Source: Atherix ibis (taxonomy: Eukaryota > Arthropoda > Insecta > Diptera > Athericidae). From it: a stretch of 64,000 bases of DNA. Under the pieces are notes generated by a model. It worked only from the letters and a program-made list of their open reading frames with translations. It made no database searches and had not been told where the DNA came from. The stretch covers positions 64,452,220 through 64,516,219 of the forward strand of contig OY282609.1 in the NCBI GenBank assembly GCA_958298945.1, written 5' to 3'. The stretch's first letter is position 1, and each line of letters opens with the position of its first letter. Below are positions 33,754-46,100 of this stretch, piece after piece. A program made the position numbers and the translations under genes.

Positions 33754-35031
33754 ATCCGAGGTGTATAAGCTTAAATCCGCTATTTTTTAGTCAAAAATAC
33801 ACATGTTTTTTTCATAGAAAGCAAAAACAAATTTATTCAAAGTATTTGCCTTTGCTAGCTACACATTTTTCCCATTTCTCGGGCAATTTGTGGATACCAC
33901 GCCAAAAAAAAATCCTTCTCTGTTAAGGCAAACCAATCATCAAGCCATTTTCGGACGTCTTCGTAAGAATCGAAGTGCTGCTCAGGGACTACATGGCCCA
34001 TCGACGGAAACAGGTGGTAGTCGGAAGGGGCCAGGTCTGGTGAATAAGCAGGGTTGGGTAGCACCTCCCAGTTGAGTGTCTCCAAATACTCGTAGTTTCG
34101 ACCATTTTTGACGTGTGCGATTGTGCGTTGTCGTGGAGGAAAGTCAGCTTGTCATGTTTTTGTTGATAATCCGTACTTTTTTCACGCAGAGCACGGTGAA
34201 ATTTGATCAGTTGTTAGTGGTAGCAGCGGGTATTAACAGTTTCACCACGTTTCAACATTTCATAGTAGACGATACTCTGTTGATCCCACCAAACGCACAG
34301 CATCGTCTTCCGTCCGAAACGAGTTGGTCTTGGGGAAGATGTTGATGGTTGGCCGGGATCATCCCACGATTTCTTGCATTTAGGATTCTCGAAATATATA
34401 CACTTTTTATCGCCTGCAATCCGATGCAGGAACGACCGACTTTCTTTTTTGTCTGGCGACCCAGATTTCGCATGTGTTTTGGCGTCGCTCCATCTGACTA
34501 TCCTTCAATTCATGCGGCACCCATTTTCCGATCTTTTCAATCTTCCCCATGGCATGCAGACGCATGGAAATGGCTGGTTGATTAACACCCAATTGCGATT
34601 GGGTATCGTATCCGTCCAAAAGAGCCTGCAATTGATGGTCCTCAACTTTCCTAGGTCAATTTTCACGCTTCTTGTCCCACAAGTCAAAATTGACGTCTTT
34701 GAACCAACGAAACCAATCTCGGCACGTTGTTTCCGATAAAGCACTGTCACCATAGGCCTCCATAAGCATGCGATGCGATTCGGCAGCCGATTTCTTCAAA
34801 CTGAAGCAGAAAAGCAGAGATTCTTGCATATGTTTTTTTCCTGGCACAAAACTAGACTTGATTACCAAAGGAAAAATGTATGTTATTGTACGAAATTGCT
34901 GACAATGTGCACTGATTAATGTTGACAGATGTCAAACTCATAAGAAAAAGTATGGCGTGCTCATGGTAGCTTAATACGGTCACTCACGCCATCTATGACC
35001 AAACAGCGGTTTTAAGCTTGTATACCTGGTA
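33754..35031 (-). mobile_element. family A mariner copy 4, near full length
   Basis: On the minus strand the element starts at 35031 (taccaggtatacaagcttaa) and ends near 33754 (gcttatacacctcgg, with one extra G in the terminal repeat). At about 1278 bp it is the longest of the five family-A copies and close to Mos1 (1286 bp). All regions are present: leader, both DNA-binding parts, catalytic core and trailer. Its inactivity is due to point changes and small indels. Confidence 0.92.
33833..34859 (-). pseudogene. mariner transposase pseudogene (family A copy 4)
   Basis: Reading from 34859: the ATG is AAG (34857-34859), as in copy 1. Then SSFVPGKKHMQESLLFCFSL, SHRMLMEAYGDSALSETTCR and DWFRWFKD follow, with a stop where relatives have Arg or Pro in KRENRPRK. 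A later frame reads GKIEKIGKWVPHEL, the RIVTGDE-like region near 34415 and LNWEVLPNPAYSPDLAPSDY (third catalytic Asp). The C-terminal part reads FDSYEDVRKWLDDWFALTEK. The expected length is about 345 codons, and 1027 bp remain, so only a few bases are missing overall. Several frameshifts break it. Confidence 0.88.
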
Positions 35032-38000
35032 TATAAATTTTGATTTAATTATTGATAAATACACTATTATTTAGATAACTTTAGATAAGCTTATTTACAC
35101 GAAATTTTAAAAAAATTGTAGAAAAATAAAAAATTTTTTTGTTTTTAAATTACTTAATAATAGAAATAGTATAAATAAAATTTATCATTAAAAATACAAT
35201 AACAACAACAAAAAAATAGACGAAATTATGTGATAATCAGAATAATAAAGATAAAATGATTAAAACCATGCAGGGCTATGGATTAAAATATTGCTAGGTA
35301 AATGAACATGAACGGCAACACACCAACGAAATATGATAAATTTCTCGGCAATAAATTACTTACTGCCCACAAACTCTCAACCACCTTTTAATTAGAGCGA
35401 AATCTTGTCGGAGATAATGAACTTAAATTCTTGTGCTGAACAATATTCGGCTTGGTTGTGGCAGTAGAATCAGGCATACAAAAAACCCTAACCTCTCTAA
35501 TAAGAATAGAATTTGTATGTATGGACGTATTATTATATACATAATATAATTGATACCTACTCTCATCCCATTCTGATACAATTTCGTACACATTATCACT
35601 ATCTATTCTAGAATTATAGTCATACATTCCTGTATACTTATGCATATATGTATATATATTTGGACATATATACTTTTGTGTAGGAATTGGGAATAAATGT
35701 GGGTGGTTGTCGAAGATAGTGTAGTAGAACACTTGGAAAACTGAAAATCTGCTACAATCAATATTCGAGCACACATATTGTTATTTGTATATTTATTTGG
35801 ACTTGCAGATAGAAACCAAGCAGCATCTACACATTGTTCAGTATATAATAATTATATATAAAAGCAAGTTTTCAATCGATCTTGTCTAACTTTACTTAGC
35901 ATTATCTAACAACTCAAAAAGGCCTCGCTTTATCTCAAGGCTGGTGTCGACTCTAGACTATAATGTTATGCCTGTCGCCTTCCAGTATAAATTCAAACTT
36001 TTCAAAGTATCGAAATTCTGCATCCAAACATAAGCGACTGTGGGTTAAAATTGAGTTCTTGCAATATCCTATTCGGAAATTATTTCCAAAACTTTTCTTA
36101 TGCATACAACGTGAATAAAAACAGACGCAGATATTCATTCTCACTTGTTAGATGCGTCAAATGCATTTGCAACACTATTATACAATAATTACTATATTCA
36201 TCGTTGTGGGAGGTCGAAAAATGCTCACTTATAAGTCCTTGATTCTTCATTCATTTATTAATTAGTTTAGTAATGAGGTCTTAGCAAAAATAAACGTAAT
36301 TAATCAATATTCGTAGTTAAATTTTTAGCGATGTTCTAAAATTTCCTTTTTTTATATTTTTCTAACAACTGCATGTGTCTGTTAAATACTTTATGTTATT
36401 AAATAATTATTAACTTATTTTCAAAATTATAATAGTAAATGTGTTTCTTTTATAATCAAAGTGTAATAAATTGTTACGTTGTCCTTAATTACGCACGCAA
36501 ATTGACTATGAACTCTAAACAAACTGAAATTACTTTCTTAGTTGAATGAATATTAAAATATTTGAAATTCAATGGGAGCAAAAATAATATAACTAATCAG
36601 GATATCAGTGATAAAATTTAGTAAATGTCGTTGGAACGAATAATGGTTTTTTTGCTGTTGAAATATACTATATTTTAATGAAATTGCAATTAAATTAATA
36701 TTAAGTTTAATAACAAAATGAGTAAATATTAACTGAATTTGTTTCAGAATATACCATAGGATAAATTTTTAGCCCCCAATAACTATTATTAGAGACTATC
36801 AAAATGTCCATACTCTAACAAACAATTGTTATAGGAGATTTTTTATTAATAATATTTTAAAATATTATTGATTGCAATGTTAAATGTTTTCAAAATCAAA
36901 ATAATATTTATCTTAATATTAACAAAATTTATAGAGATAAAAACCTCAGTAGTATTAGTATATTTTTTCATTATTATTGTAAATTCGAAGATAATTGTAA
37001 ATATTTATTTATTCTTTATGAATATTCTTAACTGTTGGTTTATTATTTTCATAAAAGAAATGAAGAATTATATTTCTACTAAATAAAATCTTAAGTATAA
37101 GCTTAGCATGCATAAAATTAAATAATATCATTGAATTTAAAAAAAAAGTTAGATTTTTATTTAGTAGTATTTTTTTTTTGGTTAACTTTTATATCCCTAT
37201 GCAAATACATCTGTTTAGAAAAAATACAATAAAACTAAAATGATAGCTTAACTCATAGTCAGGTAAACTACGGAAATAATATTTTTGAAGAAAAAAACCT
37301 TATTCTGTGAAGCATTCAAATCGACATTAGGCAGTTGAAGTCATTCAAGTATGTGGCGATCACATCAAAAATGATTAGCCTTGCCTAGGTCGGAAGTACG
37401 TTATTTTGTGGTTACCGCGTTACCAAAATTTTGATAAATGAGTCATAACTAGTCTGAGTTGTGAACATTTTTAAGATTCGAATAAAAGAAATTGAAAATG
37501 TTTAAAGATTCTTTACATTATCTAATTGTATTCACTCATCTAACAATAGGATCTTTTTAGTTCACCTAATATTGACCAAAATCCACTTGAAATTATCTCC
37601 ATCCTTCTTAACTATGCTAAATCTGTTTAAAAAAAATGCAAAATAGCTTACACTGTCATACAATCTTCGAATACAGGAAATATCTTATATTATAATTTTT
37701 TTCAAATTGCATTATCTGAAATATTATTTTTAACCTATAAAGATATTCTAATTACTAATTCGATTAATAAATATTTCATGAAAGTTTGCTCTGTTTTTTT
37801 TTCTGGACAAATGCATACTATAATTAAAATTGCATAATAATTAATTTTCTTTTTACATAAAGCGAATTGAAATAAATCACATTTATTTTAAATCGTAAAT
37901 GCGAAAAAAATTATCGAAAATTAAATTTTCGTTTTTATGAAATAATATAAAAATTAAACAATTTTGTTAAATTTAAAATAAAATATTTGACCAAAAAAAA

Positions 38001-39816
38001 AAATTTTAAAAAAATTTTAATTTTAAAATAGTTAAAATTATTTATTTATAATGAACTAAACAATATATTTATACAAAATGAATTATCACCGTTCGAAGCA
38101 TCTTTCACCTGAATATTTTGGTGACTATTAGTTTAAAACAGTTGTTGGGTAGTTTTACCTGACCGCTTCCGTCATCACATACGTGTATATAGAGAAATAC
38201 TCGTATATAAATGTTTATTTCAAAGTAGAAATAACAATTTTTTTTTTATAAAACAGGTTGTTTCACTTACACTATTTCTATTGTATACAATTTTGTACTC
38301 CGCACTTTACGACTCTGTGAATACCGGTGAATAGTAGAAAGAAAGAGATGGGATAATAGTTTTCCCCTCAATTTGAACTCGTATGTGTGTTACTCAAATT
38401 GAAATATTTCTACTTGATTCTCCAAATTTCTCCAAGTCATGGCCATGGATCTGTCAGGTGAATGTTAAGCCGCATACGGAATAATGTTATTTTTATTATA
38501 TGGAGTTCCACACAGAGAAAAAGTTTACATTAAGTCAGTTATACAATGACACTCATTCTGCCTTTGTGTGTACACATTTCCATCGTTCGCATAAAATAAA
38601 GTATTCTCATCAGAAATCCCCCCATTTTTTTACTCTCTTACTAATTTTCTCCTATGGTCTCTTCTTACGATACTCTCTTTTAAAAATGAATTTTCAGATA
38701 ATTGTGTTTGTGTTGTACATATAATTGGAGACTTGACCATATAATTTGAGTTCATTAATTTTGTATAAGAGATGATCGAAGACGAACTACTACAGCAAAA
38801 TGAAGGATGACAGAAAATGACTATATGTAATTTTTATACAATTTCTCTCTCCCTCTTTCCCCTATCTTTCTCTCTTGTTCATACTCTCTGTTCATATTTT
38901 GTACTCCTTCCTCTTTCCACCGCCCATTTTTTGTTTGTTCACCTACTTATTCATTAAAAGACTTTGTTGGATTCATTCTGTAGGCTCATTGGGGGCATCA
39001 TTTCGGTGATTGCATTTATTGCATTTTAACCACCATCATTCCACTAGTAAATTCACCATTGTATATTTACCACGTTCGTTACCTTCGCCACCTTCAGCAT
39101 CTATACTAGCAATAAATTTAATTACTGGTGACGATTATTAATGGACAATATAAAGATTAAACAATTTTCGAGGACGCTCATCTTTTGTTTTGTTTAAAAG
39201 TTCTTTTTGTTTTACACATACCCGTATTTGTGCAAATGTAGGTGGATATATATGTGTGTATGTATACATGGCTGACATAATAAAAAAATATATGAATAAT
39301 CGTTTATTATTGTGTTTGTTAAGTTTTTCTCATCTCTGAATACACGGATAGACTTGAGTTATTTGTAGAAAGTTACATATACTATATAATCAGACGTACG
39401 AGAAGCATGTACGAGCATATGCATTGGAAATAATTAATCAACATTTTCAAGTAAATAAAACGATGACACCACGTATATTGTGCGAGTATTAATAAAGTAG
39501 ACCTTATTGCATATTTAATTGGCAATTTAGTGGCACCAATTATCTGTAATTTGTTTGCACATTTATTAAATTTCCTATACGATTTCAGTTTCGCATCTTT
39601 TTATAAACCATATTAAAAACATATTGTAATTATAATATTTCTTTGAATCTTCTATTGCTATTCTATTAATTGCAAATAGGTTTATTTATTGTTCCTCTTT
39701 ATAAATTTAGTAAGTCCACTAATAATGAAAAATTATATTAATTAAAGTGGTTAAGCAATTAAAAGTATTTAAAAATTTCATCAACTAATACTCCCAAAAA
39801 AGAAATGTATAATATA
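35032..39816. other. AT-rich non-coding stretch
   Basis: No gene or transposon is supported. The longest frame without transposon similarity is on the minus strand at 35388-35774 (128 codons; see separate entry). TC-rich sequence occurs at 38840-38930. Confidence 0.5.
35388..35774 (-). CDS. unassigned 128-codon ORF
   Basis: ATG at 35774 opens 128 codons to a TAA at 35388. It begins MCSNIDCSRFSVFQVFYYTI and ends KNLSSLSPTRFRSN. The middle part is translated from TATATA/CATATA-type DNA, which argues for a chance frame. The last 60 residues are compositionally ordinary (NVYEIVSEWDESRYQLYYVY). No signal peptide, domain or family is recognised. A frame of this length is uncommon at this AT content but expected to arise occasionally in 64 kb. 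Confidence 0.15.
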   Translation of the reverse strand: MCSNIDCSRFSVFQVFYYTIFDNHPHLFPIPTQKYICPNIYTYMHKYTGMYDYNSRIDSDNVYEIVSEWDESRYQLYYVYNNTSIHTNSILIREVRVFCMPDSTATTKPNIVQHKNLSSLSPTRFRSN

Positions 39817-42115
39817 ATTCATCATCATCATCAACCAAAGGTCCGGTCTAGGCCTGCTGAATCAAATAACTCCAGACGTCCCGGCTTCATGCCGCGGTCT
39901 TGCAGTTCGACAATTCCAGCATGTTTTTGGGGTCCTGTCTAACAGCGTATCTCTACCGAAGGCAGTGTCCACCGCGTCTTCTGGGACCACAAATGTAGCC
40001 GACCCACTTATCAACTTTCCGGACAGGATCTGTCTCATCCATGCGGATTAAGTTTACAGTCAACCGCAGCCTATTGAGTTTAATTTCATCTAACAACCGG
40101 ATGGCCGCGGTATAGCTTATCCTCATAATAATAATTTTATCCACAACCTGATAGCTCCGGAATAGCTTATCCACATTTAGGGGGCCAAAAAATCTTCCTG
40201 AGAACCCTAGTTTCCGAAGAATACATAAGGACTTGCAAGACTAGTGTCTGGAGTAGGTTCTGTTGACTGCCGGCAGCCGTGCCCGGATTTCTTCCTCCAC
40301 GTTGTTGTTTGCTGCGACCCTTGACCACCAATAGGAAAATTATTTAACTCTTTCAAAGTTATAATCGTTTATCTCTATGAGACAAGTGCTAATTGGTATT
40401 GTATTCGACACCGACGCTGCAACCATGTAATTTCTTTTGTATTCATTTATGTGTACCCCAAGATTTTTCGCCGCCAGCTCAATCTTGATGTAGGCTTCAC
40501 GTATAGCATTTTCTGATCGAAATATAATGTGGGCAGACTTAATGAGGAAGGTACTCCTTATGCTAAACCCTGAGTTACAGTTTACAATTTCCACCGCTAG
40601 GTCAAAGAGAACGAACGAAAGAGTATCTTCCTACCGGAGACCATTGTGGATGTTAAATGGCTCTGAAAGTGATTCGCCGTCTTCTACACTTCCTCTCACA
40701 CTAGTCATGGTCAGCCCAATCAGTGTAATCAATTTCCTTTTTTCAGTATGGGACAGATAATGCAAGGTGCCAGTCATCGAGCATTGCATCGCCGTTCCAT
40801 ACTTGAGTCATTAATTGATGAACCCACTCGGTGCAGTGTGTCGCCTCCGTACTTAACCAGTCCGCTGGCGATTTCGTCGACACCGGGTGCCTTGTGATCC
40901 TTCAGCCGACGAACCGCTTTTGTCGTTTCCTCGGTGCTTGGTGTCGGAAGATAGTCCTTTTAGGCTGGCGGGACCTCCAACTCGTGTTCTGACTGGTTAG
41001 TATTTGGGAGTTTATTACAATGTTCCACCCATTGCATTTGTATACCCATTTGGTTGGAAATCAGATTACCCTATTTACGGCGGCATGATGAGCATCGGGG
41101 AGTAAATCGTCTCATCCTGCTCGTAGCTAAGTAAAACTTCCGCGCTTGGTACAGTTGCTCTCAGACTTTTTTCTTTTGTCTGTGAGTCCTCTTCACTGAT
41201 CTGCACAATTCACGATAATTCGCTATTTGTGGCCGCATTCTCTGAAAAAGTAGCATGGCTCGATATGCAGCATTCTTTTATTCAGTTGCTCGCTTGTAGC
41301 AATATTTTTTGGCTGTACCAATGATAGTGGCCGTTAGGTCTTTCCAGACCATTTAAATGTATGCTCCATCTCTAGGGCAAATATTTTTGGTTATATTTTT
41401 GGTCTATCAGAGTACTTTTATTAGGTCAAACCTTTCGATCACCCCTAATGTGCAATGATTTGACAACGTTGGCACCCATAAATGTTCTAAGATTTTCTAC
41501 GTCAATCAATACACAGTAAATTTGAACGGAAAATATCTGGCCTGGAGATATCCAGGTGGTCTTGGATATATATAGCCTCTCACTTGTTGCTTCAAATACG
41601 ATAATATCAGTTTTCATCTTTGGCTGACTAAAAAGCTTTTTCCGAGCACGTGGTGTTTTGGATTGTAATGTATATTATAGTTGATATTCGTCAAAATACT
41701 AGTCCCAGTACACCGTATTTCTTGTTATGCTGTTATGTCAGCCTGGTACTCTAACAGGCTATCGGCTTAGTGAAGAGCAACTCAAGATCTATTGTACATA
41801 GAAAGATTCCATGAGAAAATGCGCATTTGTTTTCGTCGGGTCAGTAGCCGTTGTTTCCGTCGGTAGTTTACTATATTCTGCTTTTTTATTAGTTATTTTT
41901 ACAGTATGAGTGAATCATCCCCATTGCCGAAATTTCAACTGGTGGATGCCTTTCGGCTTTTGGGAACACTTGGTGACCAACGATAGTTGCACCGCTGGTC
42001 TACTGCGCTGTAGTAACACACAACAGCAAAACGATCAGCGCCTATCCTCCACACAGTTTCCCTCCTCCTTTTACAGTTGGGCTTGCAACCATCATTGGCG
42101 GAAAAAACGTGTACA
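39817..42115 (-). mobile_element. RTE/CFDP2-type non-LTR retrotransposon copy 2
   Basis: The minus strand runs from a probable 5' region (about 42115) through an endonuclease, linker, RT and C-terminal region. It ends in a short (TGA)n tail: the plus strand shows atcatcatcatcatc at 39819-39833, a simple-repeat 3' tail of the kind seen in RTE-group elements. The endonuclease start at 41826 reads MRIFSWNLSMYNRS, then DSLLEYQADITAYQEIRCTG. Several hundred bases of the endonuclease are deleted. The order and motifs match ORFs annotated in insects as craniofacial-development-protein-2-like or as RTE retroelements. The 5' boundary is inferred from composition only. Confidence 0.8.
39838..41826 (-). 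pseudogene. endonuclease-reverse transcriptase pseudogene (RTE-like copy 2)
   Basis: Blocks in order on the minus strand: endonuclease N-terminus 41826-41650; endonuclease C-terminus 41600-41430 (KTTWISPGQIFSVQIYCVLI then ENLRTFMGANV; usual form KATWxSPDGxxxNQIDHVLI); linker 41280-41090 (NAAYRAMLLFQRM); RT start about 40945-40800 (HKAPGVDEIASGLVKYGG) and CIICPILKKGN near 40735. The thumb, 40594-40340, reads SENAIREAYIKIELAAKNLG and VHINEYKRNYMV. The C-terminal part is IKLNRLRLTVNLIRMDETDP. The catalytic YADD motif is not visible, because the sequence between CIICPI and the thumb is shortened. Many frameshifts and stops; not functional. Confidence 0.8.
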
Positions 42116-42338
42116 ATTAATAAGGATATTTACGATTCATTAAATTTATGAACAAACAGTTGATGTGAACAGAACCAACTTTTATATTAATAATTTTCTA
42201 TGTAATGAGTATAATTTAAAAGAAAAATGAACGGAAAATTATCCTTGACAGTATTTTTTAATCCCTATTAAATTTCTTCTTATTTTAATTTTACTTAATT
42301 TTATTAGCGATCCTATGCCTATTTTAATTAAAAGAAGA

Positions 42339-43132
42339 TACGAGGTCTATTCAAAAAGTATCGCAAATTTTGAATTTCCGTGGGTTACGCATATTCGATT
42401 TTCAATTTTTTTTGTGGCGATATGTTGGTACTGATGTCTCTCGCTTATGCCAACAAGTTCGGCCATTTTTAATGTTCAGTTTATTTTTGACAGCTGCTTT
42501 GCTTGCACGTGTTTTGGCTCGTCTTCGATTTTTGCTCAATTTTGACCAAAAATAGCAACGCATTAACATTGCTAAGGAGTTGTTGGACTCTGTCCGCCAT
42601 GAACCAAATTTGCTCCAGAGGGTCATAACTGGTGACGAATCATGGGTTTATGGTTATGACGTGGAAACCAAAGGTCAATCATCCCAATGGACGCTGCCGC
42701 ACGAGCCCAGACCGAAAAAAGTGCCAAGTTCGGTTGAATGTGAAGGTTTTGCTTGCAGTGTTCTTCAATTTCAGGGGCGTGGTGCATCATGAGTTCTTGC
42801 CACAGGGTAGATCGGTCAATAAGGCGAATTTTTGGCCAAAACAACACACTAATAATGCCGCAGCCACTGTATTCTCCAGATCTGGCCCCGTGTGACTTTT
42901 TCTTGTTCCCGAAACTGAAGATCCCCACGAAAAAGACGGCATTGAAGGAGGAGATGAACAAGATCACAAAAAATGATGTTTTGAAGTCCTTCGAAGATTG
43001 GAAAAAATGTTGGCACAAGTGTATAATATATGGTGGGGATTACTTTGAAGGGGACAAAGTAGATATTTATGAATAAATAAATAATTTTTGAAAAAACACA
43101 AAATTCGCGATACTTTTCGAACAGACCTCGTA
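42339..43132 (+). mobile_element. family D mariner copy 2, both ends present
   Basis: Terminal repeats are tacgaggtctattcaaaaag tatcgc at the left (from 42339) and the inverted match gcgatacttttcgaacagac ctcgta at the right (to 43132), with TA at each end. This copy keeps the normal 3' end and so is the reference for the family. About 180 bp of leader are joined directly to the codons for the FDQKQQRINIAKELLDSV region, with the N-terminal DNA-binding domain missing. A further internal deletion lies near 42825. Confidence 0.9.
42540..43076 (+). pseudogene. mariner transposase fragment (family D copy 2)
   Basis: Core motifs are FDQKQQRINIAKELLDSV, LLQRVITGDESWVYGYDVET (first catalytic Asp) and SSQWTLPHEPRPKK. 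Frameshifts follow near 42720-42750, then NTLIMPQPLYSPDLAPCDFF (third Asp) and the C-terminal WHKCIIYGGDYFEGDKVDIY ending at TAA (43074-43076). The segment holding the second Asp (HHDN) is deleted at about 42823. The domain order matches DD34D mariners; the subfamily is not assigned. It shows what the C-terminus of the foldback copies should have been. Confidence 0.85.
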
Positions 43133-46100
43133 CATATGTATAAAATAGGTACGATTCGGCTCGTTTTCTGATTTGTACATATGGTATAGTCTTAAGCTTA
43201 ACCTCGGTTTCGTTTTCAGTCTCAGCCTGACATTAAAGCCTCAAACTCAGACAGATCCAGTCTCATGCCGAATTGAAAAGCAGTTGTTCTCCTAATTCAG
43301 GGCAACGTGAGAACAGTGTTTCTAACTTGTGAATAGAAGCAACATTACCCATGATGGTGGATTGTATTAAAAGCCCACTAATCAATGTTGTCAGTGGTTA
43401 GTACACCCGCAAACCCTAGAACCAAAGTCTAATTAAAAATTTCTATCTTGTTTCATGAGTCTGGCTCCCATTTTCATCTATTATCTATACAATAGGTGAA
43501 CATGAATTTTTTGCCTTTATCTGTGTTTTAATTCGCATCTTTTTGTCTCTATTTTTTTTTCTATGTTATTATTTATTTTTATTATTTTTACTCTTTGTCT
43601 TTGTTTTTATGTTAAAAAAATGTAAAGAGACTGTTTTATAGCGCATATTTTTTCCATTTGTAGATACTTAGTTATAAACAAATACCAAGCAAATTTTAAG
43701 ACTGTATCGGTCCTTGAAAATCAGTAGACAAACACATTCGATGTCAATACCTGGAAAGAATATAACAGTGTTCAAATACATTGGCAATAATTGAAAGGAG
43801 TACGTATAATTATGTTCAAGTTTATTCGATACTTTCCAATGTACACTTCACACTTCAAATATGTTCATATTCCATACTATTCAGCATAATATTCCCTGTA
43901 AAATATGTGCAAAAACCCCTTGATCCATTTTTGTAAAGAATCCGGTACCAAAAGAGCTTTTGTGCAGTTAAATTTGAGAATAAATGCAATTAATGTGGAT
44001 AGGAACATAATTTTCTTTTTATTTTTGCCAAACTACCCAATATCAATGTATAAAATTTGAGAAGGTCGCTATGGAATATCTGCTAGCGGGTAAAGTAAGC
44101 TTTAGCAGCATAGCAGAAATCTAGTAGAAGCCCAAACCAAATCTCACCAAACCAAATTCGAAATAGCCAAACCAGCCCAACTTCGATTAATTAGTTGGGA
44201 AAGTTTTAATTAATTTCGTCCATTAGCCCTCGACTGCTAACAAACCATGAACAGTTTGAGTTTATTTTAAAATAAATTATTTTTAAATCTCTGTATGCTA
44301 TCTCGATAAACCTGGGCTAGGTACTATTAGTGTTGAATAGGAAAGCAAAGCATTGAGCTCTCCAGCATTAGTTGAAGATAGAGTTAGAGTTAAAGTCTGA
44401 AAACTTTGGATTGGGTTGCGGGGTTTTATGTGCCTCGGATAATGGGAGCGCAGAAAATTTGGTTTAGTATAAAGTATTGTTCAATTGTAAATTTGGATAC
44501 CTTCTAGCCTGAATATTTTCCCATTCAAACGATATCAATTCTAATATACTAAATGCCAATGCCGAAACTGATGTTGATGCTGATACTTAAATCGATATTG
44601 GAACTCTAACTGAGAAACTAATGGAATGTTTAAATTAATTTTGTAATATTTGATTCGCGATGTCAGCGATAATTTTATAATTACAAATAAATTGCTTTAC
44701 TTTCAAAATGTAATTGGATGATATTAGAATTAATTTTAATTCCAGTTTTATCATTTGTTATGTGCTCGGACTTGAATATCTATCAAATGATCAAAAGTTT
44801 TTCTTTAATATTTTGTATACACATTCACTGTACATTATTTAAGAGGTTTTTATTCAATAAATTTTCTACTTGTACTTACATTTTATAATTTTTGTTCACA
44901 AAATATATATCAAACATGTTATTAAAATATTTCAATTAGTTTAGTCAACTTTTATTCTAATAGTAAATTAAGTTTTTATTTGCTCATAATTTCTAACAAT
45001 TCAAATACGAGATTATCTTTTGTTGCATTAATTTATCAGATTTTATTTATTTAATTTTTTGTTACAATATGATTTATGACAAATAATATTCTAATATGAA
45101 ATTTAAATTTAGGTCAGTTTGAACGAAATATCTTATATCTAGCTCCTTAATGCGACTATTTAGAAGTACTTGAGCATAACCTGTAATTGTATTCAAATTG
45201 ATTACATTTACTGCGGACAAACAATAAGAACAGGTGTAATTATGGCAATTTTATGTTGTTGAGCAGGTGTTGCCAACATTGACAGTGTACGCCTCCTGTC
45301 TGCTTTGGGTACTCATTTACCTCTTTTGTGGGATGCCAACAATTATTTTTATTACATTTTATGTGTGGTATACAATCATTATCTACTGGTATAAGGTTTC
45401 AAGTGAGGTCTGTCAAAATGTGATATGATGACAAAGTAGAAGGAAATTTAAGTTCCTTGAATATGTGCTCAAATGAAACGTCAGTTGAATGGTATATTAA
45501 AAAGTATTAATTATCTATCTATTGGGGAGACGAAAACTAAAATGTTGCAATTACGAATATTCCAGGCGGACACATGCCAATTACAGTAACGATATTAAAA
45601 GGTCAATTTTATTGATGAAACATAGACCACGAATCATATACATATACAATATATATAAATAAAAAAAAAAATATTGTTATCTAATTTACAAGCATTATTT
45701 GAATTGGTTTTATATTTGGTTGAATTATAGCCTATGAACTTCATAAAAGTCATATAGTGAAAAACTGGTTTGGATAAAAAATTTACAATTTTATAACACA
45801 ATATTCACATTTTATTGGAAACTTTTTTATCAAATACATTTTTACTGTTCACATGAATATTGAGCAGTATAAAATTAAACCCAGAAATACTTGCACATAT
45901 AGAAGCATATGATAGCTAGTCAGAATCCTTCAAATTTATGGTGTTCCGATGCAAATAGGCATCATAGGCATGCATGCATTGATTTCTAAATTTTCAATAA
46001 TTTCGACAGTTTTTTTTGGACTCAACAGAAGGACGAGCTATGCTTATATGTATGTGATTCAACGTTTACCATATATTTGATCCATGTCGTTAGAAATAGA

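Noticed and set aside
40527..40760. Plus-strand 77-codon ORF
   Set aside because: Antisense to the RT region of the RTE-like element.
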